Shown here: one piece after another, positions 10,399 through 19,394 of the stretch
Numbering within the stretch: the first letter of the stretch is position 1
Layout of the letters: each line of letters starts with the position of its first letter
Assembly (NCBI RefSeq): GCF_004014855.1
Contig: NZ_CP034930.1
Coordinates: 1,302,001-1,366,000 of the forward strand
DNA from: Apibacter raozihei
GTDB lineage: Bacteria > Bacteroidota > Bacteroidia > Flavobacteriales > Weeksellaceae
Reading direction: 5' to 3'
DNA: 64,000 nucleotides
Translations under genes and position numbers: made by a program
The notes under the pieces: model-generated
Told to the model about the DNA's origin: nothing
Seen by the model: only the letters and a program-made list of their open reading frames with translations
Database searches by the model: none

Positions 10399-11859
10399 TT
10401 AATTTATATTTTTTAATAATTGTTGAGTTATAACCATATCATCAAAAGGAAATTTCTCACCATTGATTTCTTGATAATTTTCATGTCCTTTTCCTGCTAT
10501 AAGTATAATATCTTTAGATTTAGCTATTTTAATAGCAGTTTTTATCGCTTGTTTTCTGTCGGAAACAGACAAATACTTATTTGTATTTTGTGGTTCTATA
10601 CCAGCTTCAATTTCTTTAATAATTTCATCGGGCTGTTCATCTCTTGGATTATCTGATGTTATAATGGTGTAATCAGATAATTGAGTTGCTATTTTTCCCA
10701 TCTCCGGTCTTTTTTGTTTATCCCGGTGTCCGCCACAACCAAAAACAGTAATAAGTTGTTCATTTCTGGTTCTAATTTGATTAACTGCATCCAAAATGTT
10801 TTTTAGAGCATCTGGTGTGTGTGCGTAATCTACAATTACAAAAACTCCATTATCAGAAACAAAAGTTTCAAATCGTCCTTTTACTCTTTGTAATTTGCTA
10901 AGCTCAGTAAGTATTATGATGGATTCGAAACCAAGCTCCATAGCTATTGCATAAGCTAATAGCTCATTATATGCATTAAATTTACCGGCTAGTGAAGTCC
11001 AGAATTCCTGCCCGTTAAATTGTAAAAGCATTCCGTCTAACCGATTTTCTATAATTTTCCCTTTATAGTCTGAGTTGGATTTTAAAGCATAAGAAACTTT
11101 TTTTGCTGATGTATTTTGTAACATTACCCAGCCATTCTTATCATCAATATTTGTAATAGCTATTGCTGTTTTAGGTAATTCGTCAAAAAATTTCTTTTTC
11201 GCAGCTAAGTAGTTTGCAAAAGTTTTATGATAGTCTAAGTGATCGTGGGTTATGTTAGTGAACGCTGCAATTTTAAAAGTAAGACCCGCTAATCTGTTTT
11301 GTTGTATTCCATGCGAACTCACTTCCATAAATGCATATTTACAATCATTTTCAACCGCCTGCGATAAGATTTGGTTGATGGTAATCGGATCTGGTGTTGT
11401 ATGATTTGATGTAAGTTTTATTTCTCCTATTATATTTTCAATGGTTGATAACAAAGCACATGAATAACCAAATTGTGAAAAAAGATTAAATAATAAAGTG
11501 GTTGTGGTTGTTTTCCCGTTAGTACCTGTTACCCCCACTAGAGTTAATTTTTCAGAAGGATTGTCATAAAAGTTGGATGCACAAATTCCTAATGCTATGG
11601 ATGAATCTTTTACCTGAATGTAAGTTATATGATCATACAGCTCTTCAGGAAGTGCCTCACAAACTATTGCTACAGCACCATTTTCGGTAGCTGCTGAAAT
11701 ATATTTGTGTCCATCAAGATCGTAGCCCCTGATTGCAAAGAAAGTGTGGCCATGTTGGACTGTTCTGGAATTAAAAGATAATGAATTGATAGGAATGTTA
11801 ACATTTCCTATAACTTTTTCAATAGCTACTTTGTATAATATGTCTGAAAGTTTTTTCAT
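10399..11859 (-). CDS. murE: UDP-MurNAc-tripeptide synthetase MurE (meso-DAP type)
   Basis: ATP-dependent ligase that adds the third amino acid of the stem peptide. It has the P-loop GVTGTNGKTTTTTLL (about 107-121), the substrate motif SNHTTPDPI and the C-terminal GAGKGHE-like motif (AGKGHENYQ). The residue-3 specificity motif reads SDNPRDEQP; DNPR is the form seen in enzymes that use meso-diaminopimelate rather than lysine, so the wall is inferred to be DAP-type. It overlaps ftsI by 4 bases. Confidence 0.97.
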   Translation of the reverse strand: MKKLSDILYKVAIEKVIGNVNIPINSLSFNSRTVQHGHTFFAIRGYDLDGHKYISAATENGAVAIVCEALPEELYDHITYIQVKDSSIALGICASNFYDNPSEKLTLVGVTGTNGKTTTTTLLFNLFSQFGYSCALLSTIENIIGEIKLTSNHTTPDPITINQILSQAVENDCKYAFMEVSSHGIQQNRLAGLTFKIAAFTNITHDHLDYHKTFANYLAAKKKFFDELPKTAIAITNIDDKNGWVMLQNTSAKKVSYALKSNSDYKGKIIENRLDGMLLQFNGQEFWTSLAGKFNAYNELLAYAIAMELGFESIIILTELSKLQRVKGRFETFVSDNGVFVIVDYAHTPDALKNILDAVNQIRTRNEQLITVFGCGGHRDKQKRPEMGKIATQLSDYTIITSDNPRDEQPDEIIKEIEAGIEPQNTNKYLSVSDRKQAIKTAIKIAKSKDIILIAGKGHENYQEINGEKFPFDDMVITQQLLKNIN

Positions 11860-13820
11860 GCCCCAAGTTTTAAATATATGGTCATTCCCTTTTTCAGAGG
11901 ATATCCTGTGATTGATTGTTCTTTAACTTTTCCCTGTCCTGTATATACGACTTTTAAGCCTAAATTTTCCAGTGCTGGTATTGCATCTTTTCCATAATAA
12001 CCAACTACATTAGGTACCAGAGTTGTTGCAGTATTAATAGTAGGTTTATTAACTTTAGTTATCAGACTTTCAATATTTACAGATTGTTTTGTATTATCTT
12101 CTTTAGGTAAGTTTAATGGTTTTTTTAAATATACTTTACCTGCAATTTCTTTAAATACCGGAGCAGCAACTTGTGCTCCGTAAAAGCCTTTTTTGGGTTT
12201 ATTTATTACGACAATGCAAGAATATTCCGGATTTTCTGCCGGAAAGAATCCACAAAACGAAGCCTGATAGAGTCTTCCTTTACCTTTATTCCAATATTCT
12301 ACTTGGGCAGTTCCGGTTTTTCCAGCCATTGATAAGTTAGGAGTGTAAATACTTCGTGAAGTTCCTGTTTCAACAGCATAAGTCAGCATTTTTTTTAGAT
12401 CTGAAATCGCTTTTTCAGATGCCATTTTTTTATCTAAAATTTCCGGTGTAAATTTTCTCACCGTTTCTCCCTTTCTTTCTATTTTATCTAATAGCTGGGG
12501 TTTCATTAATACACCATTATTCGCTATACCGTTATAAAAAGTAAGTATTTGCAAAGGGGTTAATTTTACTCCATATCCGAAAGACATCCATGCAAGCGTT
12601 ACAGGACTCCATGTTTTATCATATTTAGGAATGAAAGGAGAGCTTTCTCCTGGTATATCTATTCCCGTTTTAGTATTGATTCCCCAAGAATTAACTTTAT
12701 TTAAAAAATCTTTTGGATTTTTAGAGTAATATTTGGTGACTGTTTTTGCTATTCCAACGTTACTGGATTGTGAAAGTACCTGTGAAAGAGTAATCGTACC
12801 GTGCCCATGATCGTCTCGGACTACATGCTTGTAATAATTCCATGAGCCGGTTCCTATATCGACAGTTGTTTCAGGGCCAACGTATCCGTCATCTAACAAA
12901 GCAAGCATAGATATAGACTTAAAGGTAGAACCAGGTTCTGCAGCTTCCCATACAGCAAAATTTCTGAGATCATCGTAATCTCCGTTTTTGGTTCTTTGTA
13001 AATTAGTCATGGCTACAATTTTACCTGTCTTAACATCCATAACTACAGCACATCCATGATTGGCTTCTGATTTTTCCAGTTGATCCTGAAGAGCAGAATA
13101 AGCAATATCCTGAATTCTCATATCTATGGTAGTGTAAACATCATCCCCATCCAGAGGTTCCATTTCTATATTAATAGGTTTCCACTGTTTCTGGTTAATC
13201 CTCTGTTGAATCTCCCGCCCGTTTTTACCTTTTAGATAGGATGAAAAAGCACCTTCAAGACCAGACTTTCCTTTTTCATTATCAAAACCTAATGTACGGT
13301 TTCCAAATCCGGTAATTGTTTTTATTCTTTCAATTCTTCTCTCTACAATAAAACCACCTTTATTTTGACCTTTATTCAAAATAGGGAAATTTCTTAATCT
13401 GGCAAATTGCTCATAGTCTAGCCCTTTAGCCAGTTTCATGTATTGATTTTTAGATCTTCTTCCCTCGTTTAGCACTTTATAATAGTAATGGCTGGGTTTA
13501 CCAAACATTTTTTGAAGCGAATCGCAAAGAATTGTGACATTGTTTTGATATAATTCATTTCGGATAGTTTTCATATCCAAGTAAATATCATATTTAGTGA
13601 TTGAAGTGGCTAGAAGAATTCCGTCTGAAGCATACAGATTGCCTCGGGCCGCTTTTACCTCAACATTTCTGAAATTAGTTGTCTGGGCCAGGTTTTTATA
13701 TTTCTCTGTGTCATGAGTCTGAATAAAGATTAGACGTGCAAATACAAGTACTGCAAATAATAAGATAAATGCGGCAACAAGATAAGCTCGGGCTAATATG
13801 TTTTTTCGTTCTTTATTCAT
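11856..13820 (-). CDS. ftsI: Septal penicillin-binding protein FtsI (PBP3) with PASTA domain
   Basis: Class B transpeptidase that crosslinks septal peptidoglycan with FtsW. One N-terminal membrane anchor (about 9-29) is followed by the dimerisation domain and a transpeptidase domain with the three active-site motifs STFK (in PGSTFKS), SSN (in QSSNVGIA) and KTG (in AGKTGTAQ). The last about 60 residues (starting VPNVVGYYG) form one PASTA domain, a known feature of flavobacterial FtsI that is absent in E. coli. It overlaps ftsL by 8 bases. Confidence 0.96.
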   Translation of the reverse strand: MNKERKNILARAYLVAAFILLFAVLVFARLIFIQTHDTEKYKNLAQTTNFRNVEVKAARGNLYASDGILLATSITKYDIYLDMKTIRNELYQNNVTILCDSLQKMFGKPSHYYYKVLNEGRRSKNQYMKLAKGLDYEQFARLRNFPILNKGQNKGGFIVERRIERIKTITGFGNRTLGFDNEKGKSGLEGAFSSYLKGKNGREIQQRINQKQWKPINIEMEPLDGDDVYTTIDMRIQDIAYSALQDQLEKSEANHGCAVVMDVKTGKIVAMTNLQRTKNGDYDDLRNFAVWEAAEPGSTFKSISMLALLDDGYVGPETTVDIGTGSWNYYKHVVRDDHGHGTITLSQVLSQSSNVGIAKTVTKYYSKNPKDFLNKVNSWGINTKTGIDIPGESSPFIPKYDKTWSPVTLAWMSFGYGVKLTPLQILTFYNGIANNGVLMKPQLLDKIERKGETVRKFTPEILDKKMASEKAISDLKKMLTYAVETGTSRSIYTPNLSMAGKTGTAQVEYWNKGKGRLYQASFCGFFPAENPEYSCIVVINKPKKGFYGAQVAAPVFKEIAGKVYLKKPLNLPKEDNTKQSVNIESLITKVNKPTINTATTLVPNVVGYYGKDAIPALENLGLKVVYTGQGKVKEQSITGYPLKKGMTIYLKLGA

Positions 13821-14178
13821 TTTCAGTTTTAGGTACCAAAATTTTATATGGTTGTTTATCTAAAGCAAAAAGTGAGTCTGCGATTACCATATTTTCTAGT
13901 TCAGATTCAACTTTTAATTTCATTAATTTGCTGTGTATTAAAGCGTATCTAGCTTTATATTCTTCTGCTTTCTCTTTCAAAGAAGATATTTCTACTACTT
14001 TTTCATCAACTATATGAGAAGAAGAGATAGATATAAGTGATAACACCACAATAAAGAGTATAAACTTCCAAGCTGAAAAAGCATCTCCTTCAACTAAAAA
14101 TTTCCCTCTCAGTATATCTGATAAAGTTCGGGTTCTATTTTTATTTTTACTTCTTCTCGCCATTTCTTTTAATTGCAA
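13813..14178 (-). CDS. ftsL: FtsL-like cell division protein
   Basis: Small bitopic protein: a basic N-terminus (RRSKNKNRTR), a single membrane helix (about 40-58) and a periplasmic coiled-coil-like stretch (KEKAEEYKARYALIHSKLMKLKVESELE). This is the FtsL layout, and the gene sits exactly where ftsL belongs, between rsmH (32-base overlap) and ftsI (8-base overlap). Sequence identity within FtsL is weak, so position and topology carry the call. FtsL bridges FtsQ/FtsB to FtsW/FtsI. Confidence 0.85.
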   Translation of the reverse strand: MQLKEMARRSKNKNRTRTLSDILRGKFLVEGDAFSAWKFILFIVVLSLISISSSHIVDEKVVEISSLKEKAEEYKARYALIHSKLMKLKVESELENMVIADSLFALDKQPYKILVPKTENE

Positions 14179-15061
14179 TTCTCATTTTTGCACTGCGGGC
14201 TCTTGGGTTTTCCATAATTTCATTTTCTGCTGGAATTATAGCTTTTGATGAAACTAAATCAAATGGTTTGTGCCAGTTTCCAAAGATGTCTCTTTCTGGT
14301 TCACCTTCAAATAAACCGGTTTTAATGAATTTTTTTACCAAACGGTCTTCCAGAGAGTGGTATGAAATAAATACCAGGGTTCCACCAGGTTTGAGTAATT
14401 CATAACTTTGTGTTAAAAGTTCTTTAAGTGAACTTAATTCATCGTTAACTTCAATTCTCAACGCCTGAAATAATTGTGCGTAAAATTTATTTTGTTTATG
14501 TTGAGGAATCGTATTTTTAAATAGTTCTTTTAACTGATCAGTAGTTTCAATTGATTGTTCATTTCTTTTTGAAGCTATCTCTTTTGCGATTTTTCTGGAC
14601 TGTGAGAGTTCACCGTAATAATAGAATATTTCTGCCAGCTGTTCTTCAGTATAGGTATTTATAATTTCTTTAGCGGATAAAGGCTGGCTGGTGTTCATCC
14701 TCATATCCAAAGGGCCTTCAAAACGTATTGAAAAACCTCTTTCAGGAATATCAAACTGATGCGAAGAAACACCTAAATCGGCTAATATTCCATCAATTTG
14801 CTCTATTTTATAAAATCGAAGAAAATTTTTTATAAACCTGAAATTTTGTTGTATCAGGGTAAAACGAAAATCTTCAATTGTATTTTGTATGGCATCTGAG
14901 TCTTGATCAAAAGCAAACAATTTACCTTTCTCAGAAAGTTTATCCAAAATAAGCCTTGAATGCCCCCCTCCTCCAAAAGTGCAATCTACATAGATTCCAT
15001 CCGGATTATGTATTAAGGCTTCAACGCTTTGATTTAATAATACAGAATTATGATAGCTCAT
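14147..15061 (-). CDS. rsmH: 16S rRNA m4C1402 methyltransferase RsmH (MraW)
   Basis: SAM-dependent methyltransferase modifying N4 of C1402 in the 16S rRNA decoding centre. The SAM site (VDCTFGGGGHSRLIL), the family motifs GILADLGVSSHQFD, GFSIRFEGPLDMRM and FISYHSLEDRLVK and the C-terminal NPRARSAKMRIAIK are intact. Its 304 aa is normal. It is the second gene of the dcw cluster and overlaps mraZ by 14 bases. Confidence 0.97.
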   Translation of the reverse strand: MSYHNSVLLNQSVEALIHNPDGIYVDCTFGGGGHSRLILDKLSEKGKLFAFDQDSDAIQNTIEDFRFTLIQQNFRFIKNFLRFYKIEQIDGILADLGVSSHQFDIPERGFSIRFEGPLDMRMNTSQPLSAKEIINTYTEEQLAEIFYYYGELSQSRKIAKEIASKRNEQSIETTDQLKELFKNTIPQHKQNKFYAQLFQALRIEVNDELSSLKELLTQSYELLKPGGTLVFISYHSLEDRLVKKFIKTGLFEGEPERDIFGNWHKPFDLVSSKAIIPAENEIMENPRARSAKMRIAIKRNGEKK

Positions 15062-15515
15062 CTTCAGAGATATTTCCCATTACATCCTCTGCCAGCAGGG
15101 CAAAGTCTTCATCATTAACACATACTGCATTTTCGTAAAGTGATTTATCCCAAATTTCAATCACGTTGATAGATGCAGCAACAACAATATTTTTTTCAAG
15201 TTTGGCAAACTGAATCAAATCTTTACTTACCTGAAGTCTTCCGCTAGTATCTATTTCCACATTTTTCAGGCCGGCTGTGAATTGCCTTATAAAGTCATTG
15301 TTTTTTTTAACAAAACGGTTAAGTTTGTTTATTTTATTCATGGTAATATTCCATTCACACATTGGATGAAGTTCCAGGCAAGGTTGGAAGACAGATCTTT
15401 TAAGAACAAAACCTTCGTGCAAAAGGCTATCTATTTGCTTCTTAAGTCCTGACGGAAGAAGCATTCTGCCTTTTGAATCAAGGGTGCATTCATATGTTCC
15501 TATAAAGTTAACCAT
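15048..15515 (-). CDS. mraZ: Transcriptional regulator/division cluster protein MraZ
   Basis: AbrB-fold DNA-binding protein that heads the dcw cluster and in other bacteria represses it. Two SpoVT-AbrB-like repeats are visible (GTYECTLDSKGRMLLP near the N-terminus and VEIDTSGRLQVSKDL in the middle). A longer in-frame start exists at 15557, but I choose the ATG at 15515 because family members start with MxNFIGTYEC and because a good -7 promoter element lies between the two candidates (15525-15532). The resulting 155 aa is the normal length. Confidence 0.93.
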   Translation of the reverse strand: MVNFIGTYECTLDSKGRMLLPSGLKKQIDSLLHEGFVLKRSVFQPCLELHPMCEWNITMNKINKLNRFVKKNNDFIRQFTAGLKNVEIDTSGRLQVSKDLIQFAKLEKNIVVAASINVIEIWDKSLYENAVCVNDEDFALLAEDVMGNISEDELS

Positions 15516-15524
15516 AATAATCAT

Positions 15525-15532
15525 CAAAAATA
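15525..15532 (-). promoter_or_regulatory. Candidate promoter -7 element of the dcw cluster
   Basis: On the minus strand this reads TATTTTTG, matching the Bacteroidota -7 consensus TAnnTTTG, and ends 9 bases before the chosen mraZ start. Transcription would begin almost at the start codon, giving a very short or no leader. I do not see a good -33 TTG at the usual spacing. Confidence 0.4.
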
Positions 15533-15664
15533 AAAAATAAAATCCACTTTCCTCCACTTCTACCCACTTTTGTTGATAACTTTCAAATTTCAGGCCGAAA
15601 AGAAACTCAATGGCTTAATTAGTAAAGTATTATTAAAATATATTATTATTTGGTAAAAATGATG

Positions 15665-15672
15665 TACTTTTG
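15665..15672 (+). promoter_or_regulatory. Candidate -7 element upstream of the hydrolase-engB unit
   Basis: TACTTTTG matches TAnnTTTG and lies 29 bases before the ATG at 15702, in the divergent gap between mraZ and the hydrolase. A TTTG at 15649-15652 is closer than the usual -33 spacing, so only the -7 part is persuasive. Confidence 0.4.
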
Positions 15673-15701
15673 CAATTATACACAAGCTTTAAGATTAACC
15701 A

Positions 15702-16466
15702 ATGATTTTTAACTTTCGTAGAGAAAAAAAATTCATATATACAGAGGCAGGAGAAGGAAAACCTATTGTTTTATTACATGGATTAATGGGTGGATTAAGT
15801 AATTTTAAGGATCAGGTAGATTTTTTTTCCAAAAACGGATATAAAGTTTACTCGATTGAACTTCCATTATATTCTTTACCTCCATTAAAAACAAATATAA
15901 TAGGTCTTACTAATTATGTTATAAGTTTTCTGAGAAGAGTGGTTAAAGAACCTTCTATTATTATTGGAAATTCATTAGGAGGACATTTAGCTTTAATGAT
16001 ATCATTGAAAAAGCCTCATTATGTGGATGCTCTGGTTTTAACAGGTAGTTCAGGATTGTATGAAAGAAGCTTTGGTGATACTTATCCCAGAAGGGGAAGT
16101 TATGATTACATAAAGAAAAAAGCGGAAGAAGTTTTTTATGATCCTTCTGTTGCCACCAAAGAATTAGTTGATCAGGTGTATGAAACAGTAACCGATCGAG
16201 TAAAAGCCATAAAAACCATACATATCGCGAGAAGTGCAATCAAGCATAATTTATCGAAAGATTTAAAAGATATTATTCAGCCCACCTGTATTATATGGGG
16301 AAAGCAAGATAATGTTACACCTCCGGAAGTAGCTGAAGAATTTGATGAATTTATTCCAAATTCAACATTATTCTGGGTTGATAAATGTGGTCACTCGGCA
16401 ATGATGGAAAAACCAGAAGAATTTAATCAGTTATTGTTTAATTGGCTGAAAGAAAATAAAAAATAA
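15702..16466 (+). CDS. Alpha/beta-fold hydrolase
   Basis: Serine hydrolase of the alpha/beta fold. The oxyanion region LLHGLMGG (about 24-31), nucleophile elbow GNSLGGH (about 89-95), a late acidic position in [11 protein letters not shown] and the histidine motif [13 protein letters not shown] form a complete catalytic set. No signal peptide is seen, so it is probably cytoplasmic. The substrate cannot be told from the sequence. It is separated from engB by 5 bases, and this pairing recurs in Flavobacteria, so the two are likely co-transcribed. Confidence 0.88.
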   Translation: MIFNFRREKKFIYTEAGEGKPIVLLHGLMGGLSNFKDQVDFFSKNGYKVYSIELPLYSLPPLKTNIIGLTNYVISFLRRVVKEPSIIIGNSLGGHLALMISLKKPHYVDALVLTGSSGLYERSFGDTYPRRGSYDYIKKKAEEVFYDPSVATKELVDQVYETVTDRVKAIKTIHIARSAIKHNLSKDLKDIIQPTCIIWGKQDNVTPPEVAEEFDEFIPNSTLFWVDKCGHSAMMEKPEEFNQLLFNWLKENKK

Positions 16467-16471
16467 TAAGA

Positions 16472-17089
16472 ATGAATATACTTTCAGCTGAATTTGTTAA
16501 AAGTAGTAAATATTTAGATGATTGTCCGGAGGATAACAAGCCTGAATATGCTTTTATTGGAAGATCTAATGTTGGAAAGTCTTCTTTAATAAATATGCTA
16601 ACCAGTAGAAAAGGATTGGCTAAAACGTCATCTACTCCTGGTAAAACCCAATTAATTAATCATTTTATCATTAATAATAATTGGTATTTAACTGACTTGC
16701 CAGGTTATGGTTATGCTAAGGTTTCTAAAAGTGACCGTGCTTCATTTTCAAAGATGATTGAAAATTACATTTTAGGAAGAAAGAATTTAGTGAATCTCTT
16801 CATTTTAGTGGATGGTAGGCATTCACCTATGCAAATAGATTTAGATTTTATTAATTGGTTAGGTGAGGAAGGAATTCCTTTTACCATTGTTTTTACTAAA
16901 ATTGATAAAATTAATCAAAGAGAATTTTCTTACAACTTTAAAAAATACTCTCAAGAGCTTAGAAAAAACTGGGATGAACTTCCAGAGATGTTTAAAACTT
17001 CATCAGAAAAAAAGATTGGTAAGGAAGAAATTTTGTCATATATAGAAGATACCAATAAGATGTTAATTAGAAATAAGGTATATTTTTAA
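16472..17089 (+). CDS. engB: Ribosome biogenesis GTP-binding protein EngB (YihA/YsxC)
   Basis: TRAFAC-class GTPase needed for 50S subunit assembly. All G motifs are visible: G1 [11 protein letters not shown] (about 30-40), G2 SSTPGKT, G3 LPGYG, G4 TKIDK and G5 TSS. Length 205 aa is typical. It follows the hydrolase gene closely and is the last gene before a 178-base gap. Confidence 0.97.
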   Translation: MNILSAEFVKSSKYLDDCPEDNKPEYAFIGRSNVGKSSLINMLTSRKGLAKTSSTPGKTQLINHFIINNNWYLTDLPGYGYAKVSKSDRASFSKMIENYILGRKNLVNLFILVDGRHSPMQIDLDFINWLGEEGIPFTIVFTKIDKINQREFSYNFKKYSQELRKNWDELPEMFKTSSEKKIGKEEILSYIEDTNKMLIRNKVYF

Positions 17090-17254
17090 AAAACAGATAG
17101 GTTTTAAATTCTGATATCTTATCAACATCCTGAAATATTTTCAATTAGAATGTGATAAAATTTATGTTACTTCGTACTAGGCTAAATATGTTAGTTTTGT
17201 TTTTCAGAAAACGACTTTCCTACATAAATAGTATTATTTAATTCAAGTTATTAG

Positions 17255-17262
17255 TATATTTG
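17255..17262 (+). promoter_or_regulatory. Candidate -7 element of rlmB
   Basis: TATATTTG matches TAnnTTTG and ends 5 bases before the rlmB ATG. If used, the mRNA would be essentially leaderless. No convincing -33 element. Confidence 0.35.
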
Positions 17263-17267
17263 TCTAA

Positions 17268-18011
17268 ATGGAAAAGGATTTTATATTTGGCATTCATCCG
17301 GTAATGGAAGCTCTAGAGGCAGGTAAAACTTTTGATAAGGTTTTCTTGCAAAATGGTTTATTAGGAGAAAATATTAAGGTATTAAAACAAAAATTTTCTC
17401 AGGCAGGTATTCATATTAAATACGTTCCTATAGAAAAATTAAACAGACTAACCCGGAAGAATCATCAGGGAATTTGTGCTTTTCTTTCCCCTATTCAGTT
17501 TTTTAGTATTGAAGATGTTGTGCCTCAGCTGTTTGATGAAGGTAAAATGCCTTTTATATTAATGTTGGATCATCTTACTGATGTACGGAACTTTGGAGCG
17601 ATTTGCAGAACTGCAGAAATAGTTGGTGTAGATGCCATAGTTATTCCTGAAGAGGGTACAGCTCCCATAAATTCCGATTCAATAAAGACTTCTGCCGGAG
17701 CTATTTTTAATCTGAAAATTTGCAAAGAAAAAAATTTATTGAAAGTATTAGACTTTTTAAAGCTAAGTGGAATAAAAATTGTGTGTGCTACTGAGAAAAC
17801 AGATAAGTTTATATACGATGATGAATTATCTTTGCCATTAACTATTATTATGGGAAATGAAGAAAGGGGGATTTCCAAGGATTTACTCAAAAATGCTGAT
17901 AGTAAATTAAAACTTCCTGTTTATGGCAAAACAGAATCCTTAAATGTTTCTGTTGCATGTGGAGCTTTTCTTTATGAAGTAGTCAGACAAAATTTGTCAA
18001 ATAATCGTTAA
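17268..18011 (+). CDS. rlmB: 23S rRNA (Gm2251) 2'-O-methyltransferase RlmB
   Basis: SPOUT (trefoil-knot) methyltransferase. It has an N-terminal L30e-like RNA-binding part (FIFGIHPVMEALEAGK) and the TrmH/SpoU motifs LDHLTDVRNFGAICRTAE, MGNEERGIS and KTESLNVSVACGAFLYE. The order and 247 aa length match RlmB, which methylates G2251 in the peptidyl-transferase P-loop; a related TrmH-family target cannot be fully excluded. The small membrane protein gene follows after 27 bases. Confidence 0.93.
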   Translation: MEKDFIFGIHPVMEALEAGKTFDKVFLQNGLLGENIKVLKQKFSQAGIHIKYVPIEKLNRLTRKNHQGICAFLSPIQFFSIEDVVPQLFDEGKMPFILMLDHLTDVRNFGAICRTAEIVGVDAIVIPEEGTAPINSDSIKTSAGAIFNLKICKEKNLLKVLDFLKLSGIKIVCATEKTDKFIYDDELSLPLTIIMGNEERGISKDLLKNADSKLKLPVYGKTESLNVSVACGAFLYEVVRQNLSNNR

Positions 18012-18038
18012 TTAATAATATTTAAAAATTAAATAATA

Positions 18039-18308
18039 ATGAGAACAGCGTTAATTGTTGGTATAGTATTCATGATTTTTGGAGGTGCTATTACATATAT
18101 TCAAAATAATAGTTCCAGTGAGTCTTTTATAACTTTTCCTATGATTATTGGGGTGCTTTTTGGTGCTGGCCTAGGATTAATTGTAGGGTCTATAATGGGT
18201 TATAATAGTAAAGCCAGAAGTGTCAAATTAAAACAGGCGAAAATTAAACAAGAAGCTCCGGTTATTAAGGCTGAAAGTGAAAATACTTCAGAAAATACTA
18301 ATTTGTAG
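18039..18308 (+). CDS. Small two-helix membrane protein, unknown function
   Basis: 89 aa with two hydrophobic segments (about 4-20 and 29-52, the second Gly-rich: IIGVLFGAGLGLIVGSIMGY), then a charged Lys/Glu tail. I do not recognise a characterised family. It follows rlmB by 27 bases and converges on the xrtF companion gene, with which it overlaps by 11 bases at the 3' ends. Confidence 0.75.
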   Translation: MRTALIVGIVFMIFGGAITYIQNNSSSESFITFPMIIGVLFGAGLGLIVGSIMGYNSKARSVKLKQAKIKQEAPVIKAESENTSENTNL

Positions 18309-18744
18309 ATTTATTCTTTGTGTATTTATAATAATACACTGATGGAATTAGTATAAGTAATATTACGGGTTGTATAAGAATTCTTCTTATATAGAATGTA
18401 GGCATATACCCTAATCCGAAATTAGTATAAAGCGAACCAATATATAATATTGTAAAAATTATAAATCCAATTATGTAGATATATAAGGATAATTTAAGTA
18501 TGTTTTTATTATTAAACCATAATTTTAATATTAGGAGGCTTAGAAATGTATTTAAAGTATATCTAAATATTAGTGATAATATGAGTTTTATAATGTTAAA
18601 ATCAGGAACAGGTAAATGATTAAATTTTGTTTGCTTATAAAAAGCAAGTAGAGGATCATAAAATAAAACAACTTCAAGTCTGCGGATAGTTATCAATAAG
18701 ATAAAACAAAAAATTATTCCTAATATTCGTATTTTATTTTTCAT
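18298..18744 (-). CDS. Exosortase F system-associated membrane protein
   Basis: 148 aa, about four membrane helices, basic ends. It overlaps the upstream xrtF by 11 bases. In Flavobacteria the exosortase XrtF is almost always followed by a small polytopic partner of this size (the exosortase F-associated family), and the call relies on that synteny plus topology. Its mechanism is unknown; it presumably helps XrtF process or attach its substrate at the cell surface. Confidence 0.8.
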   Translation of the reverse strand: MKNKIRILGIIFCFILLITIRRLEVVLFYDPLLAFYKQTKFNHLPVPDFNIIKLILSLIFRYTLNTFLSLLILKLWFNNKNILKLSLYIYIIGFIIFTILYIGSLYTNFGLGYMPTFYIRRILIQPVILLILIPSVYYYKYTKNKSTN

Positions 18745-19270
18745 TTTTTACAAATACAAAATATTTTATCCATATAATCCATAGTATAATAATAAGTCCA
18801 TAAATAATTGCTGGGAAAATATAATCATGTACATCTTTACCGTACTGAGGATAGTAGTAAAATACATAATTAATGAAAGCAATACGAATAATATTTGCAA
18901 AATGAATTATTGGAAGTGTTACTAATATGTACAATAGCGTTTTTATTTTTCCTGAAGAAAAAGCGATAACAAATGATAAAAAAAGTATAATCACAGAAAT
19001 AGCATTACAGCCCTCATTTACACCACTTATATACTTATTATTGATTGAAAAATGCATGTAATTTTCTTGATTGAAATGATGTGTTTCACTTGGAAAACCT
19101 ACAAGATTTAACAATAAACTGGATTGCTTTGCCACCACTTCTGTAAAAGGATCGCAAGTTTTTAATATGTCTTGATAGTAATTTAAATACAAATAATAGA
19201 TTGCTATGAGTACAATATATACTGCAAAAAATTTAATAAGACTTAGAATAATTGGTTTATATTCCTTCAT
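18734..19270 (-). CDS. xrtF: Exosortase family protein XrtF
   Basis: Membrane transpeptidase-like enzyme of the exosortase/archaeosortase superfamily. The three catalytic residues sit in their usual contexts: Cys88 in NEGCNAISV, Arg129 in NIIRIAFINY and His148 in DVHDYIFP, each next to a membrane helix. Exosortases recognise C-terminal sorting tags and are often linked to exopolysaccharide or surface proteins. Length 178 aa fits the short XrtF type. No tagged substrate is obvious nearby. Confidence 0.9.
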   Translation of the reverse strand: MKEYKPIILSLIKFFAVYIVLIAIYYLYLNYYQDILKTCDPFTEVVAKQSSLLLNLVGFPSETHHFNQENYMHFSINNKYISGVNEGCNAISVIILFLSFVIAFSSGKIKTLLYILVTLPIIHFANIIRIAFINYVFYYYPQYGKDVHDYIFPAIIYGLIIILWIIWIKYFVFVKNEK

Positions 19271-19294
19271 AATTAATTGCTGGTAAATAGTTTA

Positions 19295-19302
19295 CAAATG
19301 TA
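19295..19302 (-). promoter_or_regulatory. Candidate -7 element of xrtF
   Basis: The minus strand reads TACATTTG, matching TAnnTTTG, 24 bases before the xrtF ATG. Confidence 0.35.
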
Positions 19303-19340
19303 CATATATTAAAATTAGTAATTAGATAAGAATTGAAAAT

Positions 19341-19376
19341 AAAAAACAGGTTTTACAAAAGTGAAACCTGTTTTTT
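19341..19376 (-). terminator. Rho-independent terminator of pnp
   Basis: A hairpin with perfect arms AAACAGGTTT and AAACCTGTTT around a 10-base loop, flanked by A and T runs so that the minus strand ends in a T run. It lies 19 bases after the pnp stop codon. Confidence 0.8.
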
Positions 19377-19394
19377 ATTATTGTTTTATTATTT

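Noticed and set aside
15516-15557. Longer MraZ start at 15557
   Set aside because: It adds a hydrophobic 14-residue extension not found in the family and lies upstream of a good -7 element.
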